Of a stretch of 64,000 nt of DNA, positions 49,357 through 61,429 are shown one piece after another. The stretch is taken from assembly GCA_030247885.1 (NCBI GenBank), contig JAPDRO010000023.1, positions 124,001 to 188,000 of the forward strand, given 5' to 3'. The notes beneath the pieces were generated by a model. It saw only the letters and a list, made by a program, of their open reading frames with translations, had not been told where the DNA came from and did no database searches. This DNA comes from Taxawa tesnikishii (nom. ined.). Taxonomy: Eukaryota > Ascomycota > Dothideomycetes > Dothideales. A program made the translations under genes and the position numbers. How positions within the stretch are numbered: position 1 is the first letter of the stretch; every line of letters starts with the position of its first letter.

Positions 49357-51156
49357 TGAATCAAGGAGCCTGCAAACAGGGGATAACGTATGGAGACGGA
49401 AGTGCCGTTTTTCAGGTTATCCTCACGACACTCGGAAACCTCTGACACGGACGCCTAAGAGCGCTTGGAACATGCTGTAGTACTAGTTCATGAACAGGAA
49501 CTTTGAAACTGTATGGTTATGAAGGCATATGGACGTTGAGCAGTGTATCCGCAGTTCAATAGCACTATGGCAGTTGGCGACAGATGCCAAGAGTCACTCG
49601 TGAGATTGTCTTCAATAACATAGTATGTAGGTCACTGAGTTGCTGCAAGGATCAAGCATCCACCAGCGGGGGCAATCAGCAACCTGTCATCCTTCTCTTC
49701 TTGACTACCTTCTTCAACACAGATGGCGTCGGCCAAGCAGCATCTGATGGAATTACAGTGCTTGCGACACTTCTCACTCTCATGGCAGAGTGATCGACCA
49801 AGAACGGCTTCATCAGCTCTGACCTTGCATTATCGGCAGTCCTGGCAGCGACAGCATGTGTCTTTACCACTTGCATGTCGTGCAGCACACTAAAGTTGAT
49901 GTTATCTGTTAGTACCGGTACAAGAGAATTATACGTAGATCCAGATGCCACTACCGGCTGCAACCAGGCCTTGAGCCGCTGTGGAGTAAAGATTTCGAAA
50001 CGATGCAGTGCGAAACATCCGGCCACCCAGGATCAATCGCTGCACGACTGGACGCGTGTTGCTCGGTGATGCACAAAGTGCACCAGTCAAGCGAGCATTC
50101 CGTGTCTGGGCCCTTCGTGGTGGCTTATATCTACGATAGAGGTAGGCCTTTCCTTCGCTTCCTTCAGTCGAATCCCCTTCACGGAGCTGTGGAGTCTCCA
50201 GTATTGCTTTATGCGAATCCAACGCCCCAAGCAGTAAATACCGATGGACCGCGAAGAGGGCGCCGAAAGTATTCCGGAGGAGAGTTAACGACAAGGGTGG
50301 GCCTTGCCTTGACGGGCTCACTTCTCTCACAACAGAGAGAGGGCCTTCGGAAGTGCGACCGGGAGAACACCGCAGACGCGTCCTGCAGGGCATTACGATA
50401 TGGAAAACTATACCACTACGTTCCGTTCCCTCCCTTCTCATACCCTTCCTGTTCATGGGGAGAAGACAACTCGCTGTACGACACAACAAAACGCTTCACG
50501 AAGACATCGGCATGAGCCTTGTGCATCAAGATCATTTCCAACCTCTCTCCTCTTCCGTTACTCTACTGACCCGCTCACATGATGGCTTAGTTCTGTGCCT
50601 AACTGTCTTGTCGCGCCATGGATCGATGGGCATGCCGTGTAAAGAGGAAGACCCAGCATCGAACCCCGTACGGTGTAGCCCTTTGTTTGCAGCGGATCTC
50701 GTGCGTCTCGCGCAGGAGACACGTGTGTGCAAGTCGCGATTGACTACTGAGGAACGACGATTTTGAGAAGACTCAATTCGTCTCAGTGCGACTTCACGAT
50801 TGAGGCAAGTCGTCATGGAATCTGTCTCTTCACCTGTTGAAGAGACGCGTTCCGGAGAGGGCTGTTGCAGTGGACTATGGTAGATAAGACGAAGGAAGGA
50901 AGATAGGTTTATGGGGGAGAAAGTTAAGCTTCGATACGAGCTGTATATGTACGTCAAAAAGAGCCTGCGGCCTTGAAAAAGCTCAAACCGCAAACCGTAA
51001 TCGAACAAGCAACATGAATATCCAAGAACCAATCCTCGATCAAAATCCACTCATTAGTACATTGTCGCGTTTGCCATAGTGAACAACCAGATAAACCACA
51101 TATTACCACTCAACCATCTCCGATCTTCTCATACGAAATTGTTGTCAGCCGATCGC
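49357..51156. other. Convergent intergenic region
   Basis: About 1.8 kb between converging genes. Frames at 49929-50489 (-), 50003-50515 (+) and 50532-51050 (-) overlap each other on opposite strands and show no known domain. No gene is called. Confidence 0.55.
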
Positions 51157-53241
51157 TTAGAGCATGAAAGCCGCGGCGACGATCATGGCCGCGAAGCCCA
51201 TGCCGGCCTTGAGACCGCTGGCAGCGCCAGTGAAGGCCTGGACACCGGTGGTGGAGGCGGCAGGGCAGGACGCGCCACCAGAGCACTGAGCAGCACCAGA
51301 GCTGCCGGCTGGGGTAGTGGCGGCAGCTGGGGTGCTGGTGGCAGTGACGATGTTGGAGGTGAGGAGCTCGGTGCTGACGGCGGTGACATAGGTGGAAGCT
51401 GGGGCGGAGACGGTGCTCAGGATGGTGGTCTGAGCAGCTGGGGCAGTTGGAACTGGGTAGTTGACAACAGTGGAGCCAGCTGGGCACATCTGGGATCTGT
51501 GTTAGATCAACGAGCGGGAGAATGAAGCAAGAAAGGGCTTACCGAAGTGGTGGTGTAAACGGTGTTCATCTGGGTGACGGTGGCAACGCTGGCAGAGAAG
51601 ACGTTGACGGTGACCTGAGCGTATGGGCAGCCAGAGCAAGCAACTGGAGTTGGGACAGCGGTGACAGCGTTGGCAGTAGAGGCACCAGAAACTGGGCAGA
51701 CGGTGGTGTAGAGAGCAACAACATCGGTGACAGTGGCAGGGCCGTTGCGAGCTGGACAGTCGGTGACAGTTGCAGCGCAGCTGGTGATGGTGCGGAGGCT
51801 GGTGGTGTAAACGGTCGAGGTGGTCATTGGACCGGCAGCACCAGAGACGACACCAGAGCCCTGGACAGGGTTGGCAGTGACAGCGCCAGTGCCAGCAGCG
51901 GTAGCGGGGCAGACCTAGGACAGTCAGTTCATATGGATCGTGATCTTCGTGCCAGGAGTAACTCACAGTGGTGTAATCGACAACAACGCTGGTGACAGTG
52001 GCAGGCTGGCCGGCACGAGCAGGGCAGTCCTAGTAGTCGCTTAGCAAGGAAACTTAATTTGGCATCTCGTGCAATCAACATACCGTGACGGTTGCGGCGC
52101 AAGAAGTAATGGTCTCAACCTCAGTGCGGTAGACAGTCGAGGTGGTGTATGGCACAACGGTGGTGGCAATTGGGACAGCAGTCGTGATAACGGTAGTGCT
52201 GTCAGCTGGGCAAGCGACTCCAGGAGCGCAGCGAGTGATGGTCTGGGTCTGAGTGGCGAACTCAGTAATGGTCGCGCTGGAGGCAGCAGCGCCAGTAGTG
52301 GCAGCGGCATCATCGCCGGGCAGGACGAAGGCAAAGTCGATGCCCTCAGAGTAGTAGGCGCCACCGATCTCGCTGAAGTAGGTGCAGGTCTCAGCGTTGG
52401 TGTCGAAGGCAGTGGCAACACAGCCAGCAATAGCGTCGCACCCTGTCAAGCAGTTCTCGAGGCTTGGGTTCTGGACAACAGCCTGGCGCTTCTGGAGGGC
52501 GTTCTCGGTGCGGATAATGGTACCAACGTGGTTGCGGTTGCACTCAATCATGTAAGACCTTCCGTTCCTGTCGGCGTAAGCCTGCTCATCAAGGTATGGG
52601 CAGAACAGGTCCACAGTGGCAGTGGCGGTAGGAGCGGAGGTTGTGTTGGTTGGGCGCACACCGGTAGCACCTGGCATGGTGCCAGATGGGTACATACCAG
52701 TGCCGTTGCCTGTAGGGTAGCTTGGGAAACCAGTGGATGCCATGGCGCTGGAGCTGGTGGAAGCGCTTGGGACCTTCTTGGCGAACTCGACGCCAGCAGC
52801 CGCGGTAGTGCCAGTGATGGCGCTAAACAGCTCGCACTGCTCAGTGTTGGTGTTGAAGGAGGCTGCCACGCAAGCATCGCCGAGGGTAGAGCAGGTGGTC
52901 AAGCAGTCAGAGAGCGAAGTTGGGCCAGTGGCTCTCTTCTGGGTGGTGTAACCAGCTGCGTTGTAGTTGAGGAGGACGCCGATGGCGTTCTGGTTGCAGG
53001 CAATGCTGTACTCGACGTTGAGGCCATCCTTGGTGGTCTTGCCGTTCAGCTGAGGGCAGAACTGGTCCGGCTGCGCAGTGGAAGTTCCGATAGGCAGACC
53101 GCTAGAGCCGGATGGGATCACCGAGATGGTCGCATTCGGGTAGGAGTAAGCCGAAGAGCCGGAAGCACCTGGAAGGGCAGAAACGGAACCGCAGTAGGCG
53201 AGGATTGCTGCCGCAGCAGAGAGAGTCATGGACTTGGACAT
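51157..53241 (-). CDS. GPI-anchored surface protein with two PAN/Apple-like modules
   Basis: Secreted wall protein, 641 aa. A signal peptide (LSAAAAILAYCGSVSALPG) is followed by two related cysteine modules of PAN/Apple type. Each opens FCP-L, with IACNQNAIGVLL in the first and IECNRNHVGTII in the second. Each continues CLTTC/CLTGC, then CVAASFNTNTEQCELFS or CVATAFDTNAETCTYFS. A Thr/Ser/Val-rich stalk follows with a duplicated unit ITSCAATVTDCPAR. The C-terminal tail GLKAGMGFAAMIVAAAFML fits a GPI signal. Exons are 52084-53241, 51967-52029, 51543-51914 and 51157-51489, in one unbroken frame. PAN domains bind protein or carbohydrate, so an adhesion role is plausible but inferred. Confidence 0.87.
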
Positions 53242-56137
53242 TATGGCTGTTGATTAGGTATTACGGTTGAGTAATGAATGAGTGGACGGCCGCGGCCAGA
53301 AAATCACAAATTAGAACGAAGGGGTAAAAAGAGCTGAAAGAGCTGATTGCTTGTTGTGCTGATGTGAGTGGATGAGAAAGAAGTTGATCGAGGTATTAGA
53401 GAAGAGGATATATAGCTGAGCTGAGTGGCAAAGGGGTGCGAACCCACAGTTCTTATATGCATGGCCGTTAAGCTTCTGTAGGAAAGAGATGACGGACGTT
53501 GACCAGGAGAGAGACGGTGTATCCTACCGTTGCATGTTCGTATCGTCGCCAAGCAACAATTGTACAACGCCTACTAGACACTGGGACTGTTGTTTGTTGC
53601 AATCTGAGGAATGAGCACATTGCGCGCAGGTGCGCAGGCGAGCGGCGCCTGGATGGTTTGATCGATATACTCCTTCATGCAGGAGAGAAGAGGAAACGAG
53701 TGAATGTCAGAGATTGGGTCAAGCTTCTTCTTACCCACCACAAGCGGCATAGCGCCATGCGGCTCAGCGGCACGACCCCCATACTTCCGGATCGGGAACA
53801 AGCTTGTTTTTGCTGCAGCCCCTTCAACCTACATGATATGACACGACAGCCCCGGTGATGGCCATGTTGCTGTTTGTTTGCTCAACACACACATTGCCCG
53901 TTGCGGACATCTCAACAAACAAAGAACGTTGCGTTTCAGCTAGTAGGGGTCTCCACTCGATGCAATAACATCACAACCTCCCTACAACGGCCAGCCAATC
54001 TCGTCAGGTCACCTCTTCTGATTGTGGCCGCTGGGAATATCCTGATTATAGCAACCTCGTAAACAACGTCTGCCAAGTTTTTACTCGGAATCGTCCCATT
54101 GTGGAGCTAGCGCAGCAGATCTCAATGCCATCATCACCACCGCTCTTCTCGTAGTTGGTGTGTTTTTCCGCACGGCGATGCTTTCCCGGGTCGAGGTGGT
54201 GGCTACTGTGCCCCGACGTCCCCATGCATAGAAGAGGAGAGGAGGTGGGGCTGCCTGGATGTCGCAAGCGGGCTTGTTGTGGGCTACGGGCCGTGGCCGT
54301 ACTTTCTCCGCGATCCACTCCCTGCGCACCAATGTACCTCTCCTGAATATCGCTCCACTCCCGTTGACAGATGAGGTCAGACAACGTTACCCTTCGCGTG
54401 CGGCTGTAAGACACCCTTTCAGGCTATTACCTTACTGAAAGGCCTTTTCGCACGAGCACAGAGTCTCATACGGCTTTGTATGGCCCGATTGAGGGCACAG
54501 TGGCGATCGCAATCGTACAATTTTCTTGGAAATACTGATAGTGTACCAATACAGGCGGGTCAGCTGTAGGAGTCCTCTAAGATTAGAAGCCCAGCAATCG
54601 TCCGATGAAAATCTGAACACCAACGGGGATCAGCAGACATGCCCTGCAAGACTCTGTCATCGGTTGAGGGTTTGCTGTCACGATTTACGAGCGCACGTGC
54701 TCGTCTTGATCACAGTGCGGCAGCCTGTACAGATCTGGAAGGGCGACGGAGCCAATCCATGGCTTGTTGTCATGCCGCATGGAAAGACGACAGATGCTGC
54801 GTACGCAGATTCCATAGGGGAGAGCTTGTGCATCGTGAGGTTTGAGAAAGGGCTCACTACTTCGTCGACCATGAGGAAAATCGCAGGTGTCGGCCGTCTT
54901 CCTTTGAAGCCTGAGGTGGAGTGGTAAAGGCAGTTGATATGCCTCTGTCGACGCAGAACAGTCACCACTGGTCAAGGCGCGTGTGTTTCCTAAGCAGCAC
55001 CAGAAGGAATGCTAGCATAACCCTCACATTGCCGCTTCATATTCTTGACTTACGTTTACCATGTCATGTTGAGGGTTCTCGACCCTTCTCACCTCGATCG
55101 GCCGGGTCTCAGGTCAGTTATCTGTCAGACCCTGCAGCGCGTCGGACCCTTCAAAAGTTCAAAGCATACCGAGACATGCACGCGTGCACCTGACGTCTTG
55201 ATCTTCGTCAGCGGGAGTGGCGAGTTTGGAGACATGTCCAACATTCCTTCATACTGGCTGTGTCCAGGTTTAAATAGTACCAGGAATTTATTATCTCACA
55301 AACCCCATATTGTGGGAGTGCGATAGCACGCCAGCTGCCACCGCTTAGGCTTTCCACTCCGTGACCGCAGGTGGCGTTGCTGGGTGCAAGATGAAATAGG
55401 ACAAGTAGCTCAGTATAATGTCATTTTATCGTGAAGGACAAGAACTGTGTGGGTTTCTGGGGTATCGCAATGTTCGTGCCAGGTTTTCCTGCCAGCCCAC
55501 GACAGTAGCTATACTAGTTCGTTTGATAACTGGCATACAGCCAGTCATTACCAATAGGGCCGTAACGCGGATATAGATTGGAACCGATCACCATGTTGTT
55601 GAGAGGGTTGAGTGTCGAGATGATCAGCTTGCTGAGTGTCATTGAGCAAGTCGCTGAAGTGACAAGAGGAGCTGTATACATCTACAGTGGAACTACGCTA
55701 GTGGTGGCGGTGCGAGCTCGTGGCCAACCCAATTAGGAACTACTTATCGCATAGCAGCCTTATGAACAGGCTCTTTATGGACAGGGAGGATGATCAGTCT
55801 TCAAAGTGTGACAGAGCAAGACTGTCATCTCGAGCGTCAAGAACCACTACTCAACAACTGTGCTCAGCACACCAGAAAATGAGTGGGGAACAAAGGAGAT
55901 AACACAACTTTCGTCTATGTGCGTTCTCATGACATATCAATCATGCAATGAGCCTGTGTGCTGTTCCTCCAAAAGAAGTAATGTTAAGAGAGCGACAAGA
56001 AGATTCTAGAGGGTTTTCAAGACATTCATGTCCTGCATGAATGCCTCTCATTTTTCCATCCCACCATTCTCCATCGCGCACACCTTGCACCAATGCACCT
56101 GCTGCTTTGAACTCTTGTTCGGGGTGAAGAATAGCGT
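53242..56137. other. Gene-poor intergenic region
   Basis: About 2.9 kb with no supportable gene; AT content rises at 55300-56000. The part just above 53241 holds the promoter of the PAN-module gene, including a TATATAG at 53409-53415. The frame at 54526-54927 lacks recognisable features. Confidence 0.55.
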
Positions 56138-57951
56138 TTAGAGACCGGCAGCAGCGACGACCTTTTGAGCTGCAGCAGCAGTATCGCTGCCGTAGTCAAG
56201 GTGAGAGCCCTGAACGTTACTGGGGCCACTAGCGCAGATCGCATCAGATTGACCGCAGACCTCGATTGTCTTGTCGGCTGGGACGCCTTTGAAGGCCTGG
56301 CCGTTGAAGGGATCACCGAAAGCGACGACAGCGGCGGCCTTGCTGCAGTCGAAGGAGCCGCAAGCGTTGTGAACGACCATGCCACCCTGGGAGTAACCAC
56401 CGAGCACGAGCTTAGTCTGAGGGCACTGGGAGAGGGCCTGCTGGGCGAGCTTGGCCATGGTAGGACCACCGCTTGCGCCAAGGTTTGCGTTACCGGCAGC
56501 ATCGGCGGGGTAGTCGACGCCCTGGACGGCGAGAGTGTGAGATCCGAGGGCGGACTTGAGGCCAGACTCGAGACCAGGCCCGACGACGTAGCCCAGCGTG
56601 CCTGGCTCACCAGTACCACGCGCGAAGACGAGGGTCATGTCTTTGCAGCCAGTGTTGTCAGTAACGTCGTTGGGGCTGTTAGAGGAGCCGCCAGAGGAGC
56701 CGCCGAGGAGAGAGCCGAGAGAACCCAGAGAACCGAGGCCGCTAGCGGCGCCAGAAGATTGAGCAGAGGAGGCAGCGGGGAGGGCGGCGGTGCCAGTTGA
56801 GGCGGTGCCAGTCGAGGAGCCGGTCAGGCTAGTGGTGCCAGTTGCACCAGTGCTGCCGAAGAGAGAGCCAAGAGAGGCGAGGCCAGAAAGGCCAGACGAG
56901 CCGCTACCGAGAGAAGACAGACCGCTGAGGCCGGAGGAGCTGCCTCCCAGAGATGAAAGACCGCTCAGACCGGAAGAAGAACCGAGCTGACGCTTGCGAA
57001 GGCTGCCACCACCAAGGCCGCTGAGGGAGCTAAGGCCAGAGCTGCCACCGCCGAGGGATGAGAGACCGGACAGGCCCTCACCACCGCTCAGCGAAGAGAG
57101 GTCAGGTAACGAGCTTGACCCACCGCCGAGGGAAGCAAGGCCAGGGAGACCCGAGGAGCCACCCAGAGCAGACAGGCCTGAGAGGCCAGACGAGCCACCA
57201 AGAGAGGAGAGGTCGGGGGCGCCGGTGGACAGGCTGCCAAGCCCGGAAAGACCAGAGAGGCCATTGAGACCCGAGGTGCTAGTGCCGCTCAGGCCAGAGA
57301 GACCACTTAGGCCGGAAGAGCTGCCACCGAGACCTGAGAGCCCGCTGAGCGAGCTCAGATCTTGACGCTTGGCGTGTTCGCGGGAGCCGTACCCGTCGCC
57401 TCCGTATTCACCGCCGCTAGTAGCGGAACTGGCTGGACGAGGTGGTTGAAGGAGGGAACCGGTGCCGACTGGAAGAGGAGGGACGACGCCAGTAGGCAGG
57501 GCAACGCCGGCACCGTGGAGCCCTCCATGGCCGCGGAGGCCTGTGGAGCCAGAGCCCGTAGCATCAGCACCAGCATCGGCGCCGGCACCGTCACCAAGAG
57601 AAGCAGAACTTCCAAGAGAAGGAAGGCTAGGGAGAGGCCGCCGGAGAGACCAGCACCACCACCGAGAAGGCCACCAAGAAGACCACCCTCGCCCTCGCCC
57701 TCGCCAGAGGCGGAGCCAGAGCCACCGAGGCCACCGAGGCCACCGGAGAGCCCTCCCGCGAGACCACCCATGTCGCTGCTGCTGTGGTGTCCGGAGTAGC
57801 TTGTTATGGATGGGAGGTCCGGAGTAGTAGCACTGGCGCTGCCGTAGGTGCTAGCACCGCCGTACTGCTCAGCGCGCTTAAAGCTGTCGACAGGAGCGCC
57901 TGCGACGAGGACGGCGCAAGCGAGGGTAGCGGCGGTGAATGAGTACTTCAT
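56138..57951 (-). CDS. Cutinase with a long Gly/Leu/Ser-repeat N-terminal domain
   Basis: Secreted serine esterase of the cutinase family, hydrolysing plant cutin or similar polyesters. The signal peptide is MKYSFTAATLACAVLVAGAP. From about residue 27 to 430 the chain is almost only Gly, Ser and Leu, with units such as SSGLSGLSSLGG. It is punctuated by dibasic Kex2-type sites: SFKR (about 26), HAKRQ (about 197) and RKRQ (about 320). The catalytic domain starts near TGCKDMTLVFARGTGEPG. The nucleophile is in LVLGGYSQGGMVVHNAC, the aspartate in EVCGQSDAICASG and the histidine in GSHLDYG, with paired cysteines. One base is missing near 57640, in the CTCTCCCTAGCC stretch. Allowing for it gives about 604 aa; ordinary cutinases are about 200-230 aa. 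Confidence 0.88.
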
Positions 57952-59743
57952 GGTGAGGATGTACCTTTAGATTTTCAAAGGAGAAAACGGAGAGATAGCG
58001 GTACTGAGTGAAGAGTAAGAATTTGAGAAACGTGGGAACGAGAGAAAGCTGCAAGCCTGCTTGAGCGGTAGAAAGACGAACGAGAACGATTGCTGTGTGT
58101 GAGGATGGTTCTTCTCTTGCTGGCTGACCAGCGGATACTTATACCTTTTGCCTCCCCGGTTGCCGCGATGGCCGCTTCTTGCATCAGGGGGAGTCAAGAG
58201 GTCTGCGGAATGATCAGGGATACTCCAAAACGGCCATACCGCTCGGCAGGCCCGCCATATTCGGGTTGGACCTGCTTGCTGAGCAAGGATCCGGGTTTGC
58301 GAAGCCTTGGGAAGGGTGTGATGGGACTCTGGGGTGGGTTTGTCGCGCCATGAGTCCCGAGCGCACCAGTCGCAGTAGCTGACTCGTAGGGTGAGGTGGG
58401 TCGCATGGCAAATGGCCTCGGTATGCAAAGAATGGTGGTGCAAGAATAGGACATGACACTATCGATCTAGCGGTTTGATCTTTGGCTCTCCACGAGGCCG
58501 TACGCCAGCGAGTTGTCTCACGGATGGAATGCAGTTTCTTGTTCCTGCATACCAGATCAAGATACTGTACAGTTCAATGCATCTTGCCTGTATCCTGAAT
58601 GATCGGTCTAATGCTGGGACGTCCTTTGGTAGAGTACAAGAGTTTAATAGCAAAAATGTTGCACAGGCTCACTCTTTTACGCCTTCGCACATGTTGACGA
58701 AAATGCTCATGGCCAACCATCAATGGTTGTGGTGATGGGCCTCGGTATGTCCAGCAACCTTAAGAGAGTTGTCGTGCCAGCGTTTCAAGAGTAGGATGCT
58801 GTTACAGCCACATCTAGCAAATCTTGGATCGGGCCTGAACATTGCGGCGATCTCCAGGGTTGAGTAGACGCTAGCCGGTAACGGAAGGCTGAACCAACCT
58901 CATTTCAAACAACAGACAACTCATGTTTTGGAAAGACACGATGGCTATGACCAGACAGTGGACGTCCATGTGACGACTGGGGTCTGCTCACGGCCAACCT
59001 GCAAAAGCGTTTCCGAGCTTTCCAAGGCTGCGTAACTACAATCAGGTACCCTCCACGGCGCCCCCTTACCGGCTCCTCGTGAGAAAAACAGGTCAGGTCG
59101 AGTGCTCTTCCCATGGCGATGGAATCCAGAACAAGGACTATGGACATAAAGGCATCTGTGAAGCGACTGCCCACACCGTCGTCACAAAAACAAGTTTTAC
59201 TTGCAAGCAACCTCCTGCAGCTGCGGCCATCCTGGAATAATCTCCTCGGAGTAAGAGTCTACTCGACTGTTCAATGGAGACAATGAAACCCTGTTCAACA
59301 AAGAAGGCAAATGCACTTCGACAGAGAACACTCAAACATGGCTTCCTACATCAAGTCTCTCACAGACGTCTTGCCGAGGCACAGCACCAAACCGACTGGG
59401 CCAACCATCACGCTTTTCCACGACACTGTCGCACTCAAGCCTACTGATCAGAATGCATGATCACTGCTGATTCAGTCATTCCTGTAAACGCCGAGATACA
59501 GGATACCGAGGTTCGTTGAAGAAGGGGCAGAAACTCCAGTCATGAAGGCGTCTCTGCTGTCTCCCTGTCATCGGCAAACGATACGAAAGAGACGAGAGCA
59601 ACCGAGGCCTCAAACGTATTCCAAGGGAGTTGCGTCGTGATGAAGATCTATCCATTGCTTTTGGTTTGACAATACAACCCGACAAGTACTCCAGACAACA
59701 AACATCATACTGTCCACGTGCGTTCCGATCCGCTTCGTCACAT
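57952..59743. other. Intergenic region
   Basis: About 1.8 kb upstream of the cutinase gene and downstream of the citrate synthase gene. It should include the cutinase promoter. Frames such as 57967-58443 are uninformative, and no gene or RNA is recognised. Confidence 0.55.
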
Positions 59744-61429
59744 CTATGCGCCCTCAGCAGCCTTGAGCAGGCCCTTCAGATCGATACTCTTGGGTCTCTC
59801 GATTGGCAACCCGACAGCCCTGTCCCAGACCAGCTGCGCAAGAGGACCCAGAGCTCTGCTGACGCCGAAAATGGCAGTGTAGTAGAGCGTCTCCTTGATG
59901 CCGTAGTGGTGGAAGAGCACGCCTGAGCCGGAGTCGACGTTGGGGTAGGGGTTCTTAGTCTGCATTGCACACATCGTTAGTCCTGCGTTACAATGTCGCG
60001 AAAGAGGGGTTTAGGGGTTGCGGGACAGAGGAGAAGGCAACAACGTACCTTTCCGTGCTCCGTCAGCACGCCCGGCGCAACTTGCGAGTTCTGCTTGACG
60101 AGTTGGAAAACGGGATCGTTAGAGATGTCCGGCCTGGACGAGCCAAACTCGATCATAGCCTCGAACCTGGGGTCCGGCTTCCGCAACACGGCGTGTCCGT
60201 AACCTGGGATCACGCGTCCGCTCTTCAGCGTGCTCCACAGGTAGTCCTTAATGTCCTGCTCTGAGAACTTTGTGCCGATGTGCTCCTGCATCTGCAGGAT
60301 CCATCTCAGCACCTCTTGCGCTGCAAGGCCGTGCAACGGACCGGCAAGACCCTGCAAACCGGCAGAATACGAGAGGAAGGGGTCAGACAGAGCAGAGCCG
60401 ACGAGGTGAGTAGCGTGTGCGGAGACATTGCCGCCCTCGTGGTCACCGTGCAGGGCGCAGTACAGTCTCAACAGATCTTGGAAGCCTTCGTTCTCCTTGC
60501 CACCCTTGCCCAGCATGGCAGCGTAGTTGTAGCACCAGTCCTGCTCGGGGTCAACCTGAGCTGGCAGCGCACCACCACCGCGGTACGAGTTTTGGTACAC
60601 TTTGGCGGCGATCGTGGGCAGTTTTGCGATCAGTGTGATCGAGTCGTCGAATGTCGGCTCCCAGTAGTCCGCCTTATTCATTCCCTTCTCGTACATCTTC
60701 GCGAACTTGCTCTCGTGGTTCAGCGCGGAGACGGCGCAGGCCATCTGCGTCATGGGGTGCATGTCCGATGGGAAGTTGTCCAGCAATGTCTCGACGTAGT
60801 TCGGTAACGAGGACTTGTCGGCAAGCTCGCGGGAAAATTGACGGACCTGGTCAACGCTGGGAACTTCGCCGGTGAGGAGTAGCCAGAACATAGATTCTGG
60901 CAGCATCTCAGTGCCGGAGGTGCCCTTCGGTAGCTCGTTCTGGCAGTCCTTGATCGTCTTGCCGTGGAAGCGGATGCCCTCGTTTGCATCCAACACTGAG
61001 CCTTCCCATACCATGACCTTTGCTCCTCTGTTCCTGATCAGCCCACCGCCCACGCGATACCGAGGCAATCTGAATTGTTGTAGTACCTCATGCCACCAAT
61101 CGTGTTCTCCACCTTCAGGTCTCCGATCTTCTTACCTGCCTGTGCCTTGACCTTCTTGAAGAGCTCCCGCTTCTCCGGAATGACCTTCTTAAGAGTCTCT
61201 TTGAGATCTGGCTCGGACGTCGAAGCATATGTCCGCTTGGCCTCATATTCTACGGCGTGTTAGAGGAATTGCCGTTTGTACTAGGATGGTAACGTAACAT
61301 ACGGCAGAAGGCAGGACTGGCTTGTGCGAGCTGGATTGCGTCAGGCTTCTCCCCATTGCTGAACCGTGTTCCTTTGCTAACCTTGGAAGCTCTCAGAGCT
61401 CTTGAAGCGGTACGCGCACTAAGGGCCAT
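59744..61429 (-). CDS. CIT1: Citrate synthase, mitochondrial
   Basis: Condenses acetyl-CoA with oxaloacetate at the entry of the TCA cycle. The presequence [20 protein letters not shown] is rich in Ser/Arg and lacks acidic residues. Catalytic regions are [14 protein letters not shown] (first histidine), [16 protein letters not shown] (second histidine) and [18 protein letters not shown] (aspartate). Other marks are [33 protein letters not shown] and [20 protein letters not shown]. Exons are 61303-61429, 61087-61249, 60049-61027 and 59744-59959, making 494 aa without a break. The N-terminal [17 protein letters not shown] recalls fungal 2-methylcitrate synthases, so that activity is the main alternative; overall the sequence reads as citrate synthase. 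Confidence 0.92.

Noticed and set aside
52069-53253. A 394-codon open frame antisense to the PAN-module gene
   Set aside because: It is the complement of a Thr/Ser/Ala-rich, GC-biased coding region and gives a Gly/Ser/Val-rich sequence without any domain or start context. The opposite strand has a signal peptide, repeats, splice sites and a GPI tail.
54526-54927. A 133-codon + strand frame
   Set aside because: No start context, domain or conserved-looking block; the overlapping minus-strand frame is equally long.
3786-57645. Programmed ribosomal frameshifting as the cause of the many breaks
   Set aside because: The breaks occur in unrelated genes, often several per gene, without a shared slippery heptamer or stop context. 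No known ascomycete uses frameshifting on this scale.
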